A stretch of DNA of 5,648 bases from Ardenticatenia bacterium (GTDB lineage: Bacteria > Chloroflexota > Anaerolineae > Aggregatilineales > Ch27): positions 1 to 5,648 of the forward strand of contig JALSTC010000032.1 in NCBI GenBank assembly GCA_026983935.1. Reading direction: 5' to 3'. A model generated the notes under the pieces. It saw nothing but the letters and a program-made list of their open reading frames with translations, ran no database searches and was not told the origin of the DNA. Shown in pieces: positions 1 to 4,855 of this stretch; the stretch's first letter is position 1; every line of letters starts with the position of its first letter. Both the position numbers and the translations under genes were made by a program.

Positions 1-50
1 AAATTAAAACCCGTAGAATAGTCCCTCTTTCCAGATATATTATCCTCTCC

Positions 51-80
51 TTGTCCCTCCCGGCGGAGACGGGTTACAAT
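51..80 (+). promoter_or_regulatory. Candidate sigma70-type promoter, possibly giving a leaderless mRNA
   Basis: TTGTCC at 51-56 (four of six matches to the -35 consensus) is followed after 18 bases by TACAAT at 75-80 (five of six matches to the -10 consensus). A start of transcription about 7 bases after the -10 box would fall at 87-88, on the ATG of the first gene. No Shine-Dalgarno sequence lies at a useful distance from that ATG; the nearest purine run, GGAG at 65-68, is 19 bases away. The hexamers are visible in the sequence; the leaderless reading is an inference. Confidence 0.4.
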
Positions 81-87
81 CCCCGGC

Positions 88-975
88 ATGAGTAAAGAAA
101 CCCCCTCCCCCATCGCCCTGCTGACCGATTTCGGCACGCAGGACGCTTATGTCGGCACGATGAAGGGCGTCATCCTGCGTCACTGCCCGACGATCCCGCT
201 GGTTGACCTGACCCATGAGATCGCGCCGCAGAATGTGCGGCAGGCGGCCTTTGTGCTGTGGACAGCCTACCGCTATTTTCCGGATAGCAGTGTCTTTCTG
301 GTAGTTGTGGATCCCGGCGTCGGCTCGTCACGTCACGCTGTCGCCGTCAAGACCGAACACGGCTGCTTCGTCGGGCCGGACAACGGCGTCTTCAGCGAGG
401 TGCTGGCAGAAGCGGAAGACTGGCAGGCCGTCATCCTCGATCCGGCAGTTGTCGCTCCCGACCGGCCAAGTGCCACATTCCACGGGCGTGATCTGTTCGC
501 TCCAGCAGCGGCCCGGCTGGCCTGCGGTGCGGACATCGCCACACTGGGCAAACCACTGGCCGATCTGGTCAAACTGGAACCGGCCCGGCTGTCGCTGACC
601 CACACCACCATCGAGGGAGAGGTGATCTACATCGATCATTTTGGCAACGTGGTCACCAGCATCGGGCGCTGCTACTGGCGGGAAGACGGCCTGCTCGCGC
701 TGATCCCCCGTCTGGTTCCCGACGCTACCCCGATCCTGTTTTCGCCCTCCACGACGATCGTCTATGCTGGCCGTCACCAATTCACAGGCATTGCCCGCAC
801 CTATGCCCATGTGCCCGCCGGGCAGGCCACCCCTTTGATCAACAGCGCGGGCCAGCTCGAAATCGCGGTCAACCAGGGCAGCGCACACCAGAATCTGGGG
901 CTGACAGTCGGGGAACACGTGGTGCTGCGTCTGGGCACGCTGATCGACACCAAACCCTCAGCAGGCACCACCTGA
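88..975 (+). CDS. S-adenosyl-L-methionine hydroxide adenosyltransferase (DUF62/SAM hydrolase family)
   Basis: This 295-residue protein belongs to the family that splits S-adenosylmethionine with water-derived hydroxide into adenosine and methionine, and that is related to the fluorinase and chlorinase enzymes. Visible family motifs are TDFGTQDAYVGTMKGVI (13-29), DLTHEI (40-45), VVVDPGVGSSR (72-82), GPDNGVFS (96-103), FHGRDLFAPAAA (131-142) and IDHFGNVVTSI (182-192). The Asp-Arg-His triad known from archaeal members maps to Asp75, Arg82 and His132, so the enzyme looks active as a hydrolase. Both the N-terminal substrate-binding domain and the C-terminal beta-barrel part are present, and the length is normal for the family. 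There is no signal peptide, so it should be cytoplasmic. The ATG at 88 fits the start of the conserved region and lies just behind the candidate promoter. A murA-type gene follows after 32 bases on the same strand, so co-transcription is likely. The cellular role of the family is poorly known; control of SAM level or salvage is the usual guess. Confidence 0.94.
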   Translation: MSKETPSPIALLTDFGTQDAYVGTMKGVILRHCPTIPLVDLTHEIAPQNVRQAAFVLWTAYRYFPDSSVFLVVVDPGVGSSRHAVAVKTEHGCFVGPDNGVFSEVLAEAEDWQAVILDPAVVAPDRPSATFHGRDLFAPAAARLACGADIATLGKPLADLVKLEPARLSLTHTTIEGEVIYIDHFGNVVTSIGRCYWREDGLLALIPRLVPDATPILFSPSTTIVYAGRHQFTGIARTYAHVPAGQATPLINSAGQLEIAVNQGSAHQNLGLTVGEHVVLRLGTLIDTKPSAGTT

Positions 976-989
976 CCACATTCCACATC

Positions 990-996
990 GAAGGAG
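990..996 (+). promoter_or_regulatory. Ribosome binding site of the murA-type gene
   Basis: GAAGGAG lies 11 bases before the ATG at 1008 and within the 32-base gap after the preceding stop codon. It supports this ATG as the start, and it contrasts with the first gene of the pair, which has no such site. Confidence 0.75.
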
Positions 997-1007
997 TCCG
1001 TGCCCTC

Positions 1008-2294
1008 ATGGAACGGTTTGTCATCGAAGGCGGCCACCCGCTCAAAGGCGAAATCATGGCCAGCGGTAACAAAAACGCCGCGTTGAAAATGCTCCCCGCC
1101 TGCCTGCTGACCGATGAGCCGGTGATCCTGCGCAACGTCCCCGATATTGCAGATGTGCGCGTCACTGCTGATATTTTGCAGAGTCTTGGCGTCATGATCA
1201 CGCCGCTCGAACCGCATACCTGGCGCGTTCATGCGCAGGATTTGCGCTCAACCCACATCCCCGCAGAAAAAGCCCGGCTGATCCGCAGCAGCATTGTGCT
1301 GGCCGGGCCGCTGCTGGCCCGCACGGGCAGCCTGGAGCTTCCCGTGCCCGGCGGCGACGTGATCGGACGGCGGCGGCTGGATACACACGTGCTGGCGCTG
1401 GAAAAATTGGGGGCGCACATCGAATTTGAGCGGGGCCGCTTCATGATGAACGCGGACAGCCTGCATGGAGCCGATATCCTGCTGGATGAAGCCAGCGTCA
1501 CCGCAACGGAAAATGCCATCATGGCCGCTGTGCTGGCTAAAGGCACGACCATTATTCGCAATGCCGCCTCTGAGCCACACGTACAGAATCTCTGCCACAT
1601 GCTGAGCGCAATGGGCGCACAGATTGACGGTATAGGCTCCAACTGCATCACCATTCAGGGCGTGGAACAGCTGCGCGGCTGCGAGCATCGCATCGGCGCG
1701 GATTATCTGGAAGTCGGCAGCTTCATCGGCGCAGCGGCAGTGACAGGCGGCGAGATCACCATCCGCGAGGCCGATCCGCAGCACTTGAGCATGATCGCGC
1801 TGGTTTTCGACAAGCTGGGTGTGCACTGGGAAGTGCGCGAGAACGACATATTCGTGCCTTCCGGGCAGCATCTGACCATCAAACGCGATCTGGGCAACCG
1901 CATTCCGGAGATCAAAGCCCAGCCATGGCCAGCCTTTCCCTCCGATTTGATGAGCATTGCCCTGACAATCGCCACCCAGGCAGCAGGTACGGTGCTCTTT
2001 CATGAATGGATGTATGACCGGCGTTTTTTCTTCACTGACAAGCTGGTCAGCATGGGCGCGCGGATCGTGCTCTGCGACCCGCACCGTGCCCTGGTCTACG
2101 GCCCGACAGCCCTCCGGGCCGCGCCCAACATCCCCAGTCCGGATATTCGGGCGGGCATGTCGCTGCTGCTGGCAGCACTGGCTGCGCGTGGAACGACGGT
2201 CATCCACAACATCCGGCAGATCGATCGCGGTTATGAGCGCGTAGAAGAGAAGCTGCAGACACTGGGCGCACACATCGAGCGCCTGGAGGATTAA
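1008..2294 (+). CDS. murA: UDP-N-acetylglucosamine 1-carboxyvinyltransferase, Asp-loop type
   Basis: The enzyme transfers enolpyruvate from phosphoenolpyruvate to UDP-GlcNAc, the first committed step of peptidoglycan synthesis in the cytoplasm. The 428 residues match the full two-domain EPSP-synthase fold (E. coli MurA has 419). Substrate-binding residues are kept: Lys22 and Asn23 in SGNKNAALK, Arg93, Arg122 in the loop, the catalytic Asp313 in FPSD (E. coli Asp305), Arg381 in DIRAG (Arg371) and Arg407 in IDRGYER (Arg397). The loop reads PGGDVIGRRR, so the E. coli Cys115 position is Asp117 (codon GAC at 1356-1358). The same replacement in Mycobacterium, Chlamydia and Borrelia enzymes makes them insensitive to fosfomycin. 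The stretch PSDLMSIAL differs from the usual PTDMQAQF, which marks a distinct MurA branch. A murA paralogue elsewhere in the genome cannot be excluded, but all key residues suggest an active MurA. It is probably co-transcribed with the SAM hydrolase gene upstream. Confidence 0.94.
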   Translation: MERFVIEGGHPLKGEIMASGNKNAALKMLPACLLTDEPVILRNVPDIADVRVTADILQSLGVMITPLEPHTWRVHAQDLRSTHIPAEKARLIRSSIVLAGPLLARTGSLELPVPGGDVIGRRRLDTHVLALEKLGAHIEFERGRFMMNADSLHGADILLDEASVTATENAIMAAVLAKGTTIIRNAASEPHVQNLCHMLSAMGAQIDGIGSNCITIQGVEQLRGCEHRIGADYLEVGSFIGAAAVTGGEITIREADPQHLSMIALVFDKLGVHWEVRENDIFVPSGQHLTIKRDLGNRIPEIKAQPWPAFPSDLMSIALTIATQAAGTVLFHEWMYDRRFFFTDKLVSMGARIVLCDPHRALVYGPTALRAAPNIPSPDIRAGMSLLLAALAARGTTVIHNIRQIDRGYERVEEKLQTLGAHIERLED

Positions 2295-2305
2295 GCAAGC
2301 AAAAC

Positions 2306-2326
2306 GGGGGCGTCCAGGACACCCCC
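2306..2326 (-). terminator. Candidate hairpin terminator between convergent genes
   Basis: GGGGG at 2306-2310 pairs with CCCCC at 2322-2326. One mismatch and about three further pairs lie inside, around a three-base loop. Read on the minus strand, the hairpin is followed by GTTTTGCTTGCTT, a broken T tract, so it best serves the flavoprotein and malic enzyme transcript. On the plus strand no T tract follows, although the stem may still protect the 3' end of the murA message. The short stem and imperfect T run keep confidence moderate. Confidence 0.45.
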
Positions 2327-2358
2327 ATTGGCATTACCCCTACTTTGAAGTCTTCCGC

Positions 2359-3276
2359 CTAGCAAATGCCAAGCAGCTCATCATAGATGGAAAGAATGGC
2401 CTTCGCACCCTCCCCCATCGAAATGAGCACCTGATCGGAATACGCCGTCGTCACATCTCCGGCGGCATAGATGCCCGGATAGCTGGTGCGGTTCATCTCA
2501 TCCACTTTGACAAACCCCTGCTCATCCAGATCGACCAGGTGGGCAACAAGCTCGGAATTGGCCTTCAGGCCCTTCTCGATGAAGATGGCGTCCGTCCGAA
2601 TCTCAGAGGTTTGGCCATCCTTACGCACGACAACCGAACGCACAAAGTCGTCGCCTTTGATCTCAACCACTTCGTAGCTGTCCATGATGGTGATGTTGCG
2701 CTCGGCGGCCAGATTCCTGGCAAGCTGCATGTCAAGCTGGCCGTGAGTGGGCGCAATCAGCGTCACATGGCTGGCGATACGCTGCAGCTCTGCTACCGCC
2801 CGCAGCGCCTGGCAGCCATCCCCCACAACAACCGCCGTGCGGTCAATGAACAGCGGCGCGTAGGTAACTGTGCTGTAGCACAGGCCCTTCATCTCGAATT
2901 CCGCTTCCCCCGGTACATTCAACATCTCGCCGACAGCACCTGTGGTCAGCAGTACAATTTTCGTCAGGTACTCCTTGCCATCGTTCAACACGACACGGAA
3001 TCCGCCCTCATCGCGCGGCACGATTTCCTTGACTTTAGAGCGCACGCGCATGAAATCCAGATACTCGATCTGCGAGCGAAAACGGCTGACCATCTCCTCA
3101 CCGATCAGCACCTTGTAATCATCCACCCAGGGCAGTTCGAGTCTGCGATTGGTACGACCACCCAGGCCCGGCGAAATCACCAGGGCATCGAGCCGCTTCC
3201 GAATGGCATAGGCCGCCGCAGAAAGTCCTGCCGGGCCACCGCCAATGATAATTACCTCATGCATCGCTTCAGACAT
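2359..3276 (-). CDS. Thioredoxin-reductase-fold FAD oxidoreductase lacking the CxxC centre
   Basis: This 305-residue protein has the complete low-molecular-weight thioredoxin reductase layout. The N-terminal FAD-binding motif is IIIGGGPAGLSAA (9-21), a second Rossmann motif is VVVGDGCQA (149-157), and the C-terminal FAD motif is YAAGDVTTAYSDQVLISMGEGA (270-291, around GDV). Aligned without gaps to E. coli TrxB, the CATC redox site becomes Ser135-Thr-Val-Thr138, so both active cysteines are gone. The HRR motif that binds the NADPH 2'-phosphate is replaced by Ala175-Pro-Thr, and no acidic residue typical of NADH enzymes takes its place. It is therefore unlikely to reduce thioredoxin in the normal way. 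Alternatives are a ferredoxin-NAD(P) reductase-like enzyme, a flavoenzyme with another electron donor, or a redox sensor. Remaining cysteines are Cys133, Cys155 and the final residue Cys305. The gene lies 17 bases after the malic enzyme stop codon and is almost certainly co-transcribed with it. The fold is certain; substrate and partner are unknown. Confidence 0.88.
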   Translation of the reverse strand: MSEAMHEVIIIGGGPAGLSAAAYAIRKRLDALVISPGLGGRTNRRLELPWVDDYKVLIGEEMVSRFRSQIEYLDFMRVRSKVKEIVPRDEGGFRVVLNDGKEYLTKIVLLTTGAVGEMLNVPGEAEFEMKGLCYSTVTYAPLFIDRTAVVVGDGCQALRAVAELQRIASHVTLIAPTHGQLDMQLARNLAAERNITIMDSYEVVEIKGDDFVRSVVVRKDGQTSEIRTDAIFIEKGLKANSELVAHLVDLDEQGFVKVDEMNRTSYPGIYAAGDVTTAYSDQVLISMGEGAKAILSIYDELLGIC

Positions 3277-3286
3277 AGCTTTGTTT

Positions 3287-3295
3287 TCCTCCCCT
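3287..3295 (-). promoter_or_regulatory. Strong ribosome binding site overlapping the malic enzyme stop codon
   Basis: On the minus strand the bases read AGGGGAGGA. The site ends 10 bases before the flavoprotein ATG at 3276, and its first two bases are the last two bases of the malic enzyme TAG stop (3296-3294). The overlap implies that translation of the two genes is closely linked, and it supports the ATG at 3276 over the in-frame ATG four codons later. Confidence 0.8.
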
Positions 3296-4664
3296 ATTCC
3301 TCTTCAGGTGGCGCGGGGATGAAGCCCTCATCCATGAGCAACTGAGTCATGTCACGCGCCTGCTTGATGATGGTGGAGGCGCGTTCCAGTTCCTCTTCAT
3401 AAGTGCAGGGCACCGTGGCGATTCCCTGTTCGATGGCTTTCATTGCCACCGCCGCAGCTTCTCGCGGGAAGACTTCCCAGTCATCCATTGTCGGCAGGAT
3501 ATGCTCCGGATCAAGCCCCTGCTCCTCCGCCATTGCCGCCAGCGATTCTGATGCGGCAATGGCCATCTCATCGGTGATCGTCCGGGCACGCACATCCAGC
3601 GCCCCACGAAAGATGCCGGGGAACCCCAACGAGTTGTTCACCTGGTTGGGGAAGTCGGAGCGTCCGGTCGCAACGACTGCCGCGCCTGCCTCCTTGGCCT
3701 CCCAGGGCCAGATTTCCGGGATGGGGTTGGCCGCAGCAAACACAATCGCATCCTTGGCCATGGCGCGCACCCACTCTGGCTTGATGGTGCCGGGGCCGGG
3801 CTTTGAAAGCGCAATCACAGCGTCAGCACCTTTGAGCGCCTCTGCGATGCCCCCCTCGCGTTCTTCATCGTTTGTGATCTGGCACAGACGCCACTTCTGC
3901 ACATATTCGGCTTTACGCAGCGCCAGGTCTTTACGATGCTTGCCCAGAATACCTTTACTATCCACCATCAGGCACTTGCCGGGGTCAGCGCCATAGGCAA
4001 AGATCAGCCGCGAGCAGGCCACGTTAGACGCGCCACTGCCCACAAAAACGATCTTCATATCTTCCAGCTTCTTGCCGACGATCTTCGCCGCATTGATCAG
4101 GCCAGCAAGGGTCACGCTTGCCGTGCCCTGCTGGTCATCATGCCAGACCGGAATCTCGGCGCGTTCACGCAGGGTGTCCAGAATACGGAAGCACTTCGGC
4201 TGGGAGATATCCTCCAGATTGATGCCCCCAAACGAGGGCTGGAGGGTCAGCACCGTATCAATGATCTTATCGGGGTCTTTGGTGTCCAACATGATGGGCA
4301 CGCAGTCCACGCCGCCGAGATATTTGAATAACAGGGCTTTGCCTTCCATGACCGGCAAACCGGCCTTTGGCCCGATATCGCCCAGACCAAGCACGCGGGT
4401 GCCATCGGAAATCACAGCTACCGTGTTCCATTTGCTGGTGTATTCGTAGACAAGGTCTGGCTCTTTGGCAATAGCACGGCAGGGCGCAGCCACACCAGGG
4501 GTATACCAGATGGCAAAGTCATCAATACTCCGCACACTGGCCCGCAGTGCCGTCTGTATTTTGCCGCGGTAAAACGGATGCAGCCGCATGGCATCTGCGG
4601 CGGGCTTCTTGGCTCTTTCGAGCAGCTCCTCCTTTGTTACCAGCGGCTTATCAGTTTGAGTCAT
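3294..4664 (-). CDS. Malic enzyme, short form (oxaloacetate-decarboxylating malate dehydrogenase)
   Basis: The enzyme oxidises and decarboxylates malate to pyruvate and CO2 while reducing NAD(P)+. Motifs run in the family order: YTPGVAAPCRAI with catalytic Tyr54, EGKALLFKYLGG with Lys109 (the 55-residue Tyr-Lys spacing equals that of E. coli MaeB), NLEDI with metal ligands Glu151 and Asp152, HDDQQGTA with Asp177, nucleotide-binding VGSGASN (208-214) with DSKG (235-238), AAANPIPEIWPWEA (310-323), and GRSDFPNQVNNSLGFPGIFRGA (334-355, around NNSLGFPG). At 456 residues it has malic and NAD-binding domains but no phosphotransacetylase domain as in MaeB. The usual HDDQHGTA is HDDQQGTA. The C-terminus ends in an acidic PPEEE tail. 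AGGGAG at 4678-4673, 8 bases before the ATG, supports the start. NAD versus NADP preference cannot be settled from the sequence. The CxxC-less flavoprotein follows after 17 bases, so the two probably share a redox role. Confidence 0.96.
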   Translation of the reverse strand: MTQTDKPLVTKEELLERAKKPAADAMRLHPFYRGKIQTALRASVRSIDDFAIWYTPGVAAPCRAIAKEPDLVYEYTSKWNTVAVISDGTRVLGLGDIGPKAGLPVMEGKALLFKYLGGVDCVPIMLDTKDPDKIIDTVLTLQPSFGGINLEDISQPKCFRILDTLRERAEIPVWHDDQQGTASVTLAGLINAAKIVGKKLEDMKIVFVGSGASNVACSRLIFAYGADPGKCLMVDSKGILGKHRKDLALRKAEYVQKWRLCQITNDEEREGGIAEALKGADAVIALSKPGPGTIKPEWVRAMAKDAIVFAAANPIPEIWPWEAKEAGAAVVATGRSDFPNQVNNSLGFPGIFRGALDVRARTITDEMAIAASESLAAMAEEQGLDPEHILPTMDDWEVFPREAAAVAMKAIEQGIATVPCTYEEELERASTIIKQARDMTQLLMDEGFIPAPPEEE

Positions 4665-4672
4665 ACTGATTG

Positions 4673-4678
4673 CTCCCT
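4673..4678 (-). promoter_or_regulatory. Ribosome binding site of the malic enzyme gene
   Basis: On the minus strand AGGGAG sits 8 bases before the ATG at 4664. An in-frame TAG five codons upstream of this ATG rules out a longer N-terminus. Confidence 0.75.
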
Positions 4679-4754
4679 ATGGTCAAGCCCGACAGAAGAA
4701 AAGCCAGAAACGAAAAATCGAATTGTCGAAGATGATGGCGAGAGTACGCAAAAC

Positions 4755-4836
4755 AACGGGGCAGTTATCAGGAATCCCCCCTTTCTTCATAATCACCATA
4801 GCACGATTTGCCCCGTTTAACTCATGACAACTGCCC
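4755..4836 (-). repeat. Overlapping inverted repeats in the selB-malic enzyme gap
   Basis: In minus-strand order there are three segments: GGGCAGTT (4836-4829), AACGGGGCA (4817-4809) and AACTGCCCCGTT (4766-4755). The third can pair with the first over 8 bases or with the second over 9 bases, but not with both fully. The repeats are exact in the sequence. They lie 91 bases or more upstream of the malic enzyme start. A regulatory role is an inference. The rest of the 191-base gap (4665-4855) holds no tRNA that I can recognise, and selC in particular is not visible. Confidence 0.5.
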
Positions 4837-4846
4837 ATCCCGGCAG
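4831..4846 (-). promoter_or_regulatory. Small hairpin just after the selB stop codon
   Basis: On the minus strand CTGCC, a six-base loop GGGATG and GGCAG form a five-pair stem that starts 9 bases after the selB UGA. No T tract follows, so it is a poor intrinsic terminator. Its position and a G at the first loop base resemble a bacterial SECIS element, but the stem is short. The pairing is visible; any function is a guess. Confidence 0.3.
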
Positions 4847-4855
4847 CAACAAACA

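Noticed and set aside
328..918. 196-codon open frame on the minus strand opposite the SAM hydrolase gene
   Set aside because: It is antisense to a fully conserved enzyme and shows no recognisable motif.
973..1007. Selenocysteine read-through of the UGA ending the SAM hydrolase gene
   Set aside because: The protein already has full family length, and no SECIS-like hairpin was seen after the stop; a normal murA ribosome binding site occupies the region.
1248..2273. 341-codon open frame on the minus strand opposite murA
   Set aside because: It lies wholly antisense to a gene with all catalytic motifs, and its translation shows no recognisable domain. Long antisense frames are common in GC-rich genes.
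2539..3345. 268-codon open frame on the plus strand opposite the flavoprotein
   Set aside because: It is antisense to a well-supported FAD protein and rich in His, Gln and Arg with no family motif, so it is a shadow frame.
4716..4745. Promoter-like TTGCGT and GACAAT with 18-base spacing on the minus strand before the malic enzyme
   Set aside because: The hexamers match the consensus at only three and four of six positions, which is too weak to call.
4665..4855. selC (tRNA-Sec) in the gap after selB
   Set aside because: Neither strand shows a TTCGA T-loop next to a long variable arm and a TCA anticodon stem; the TCGA-containing stretch near 4720 has no matching stems.
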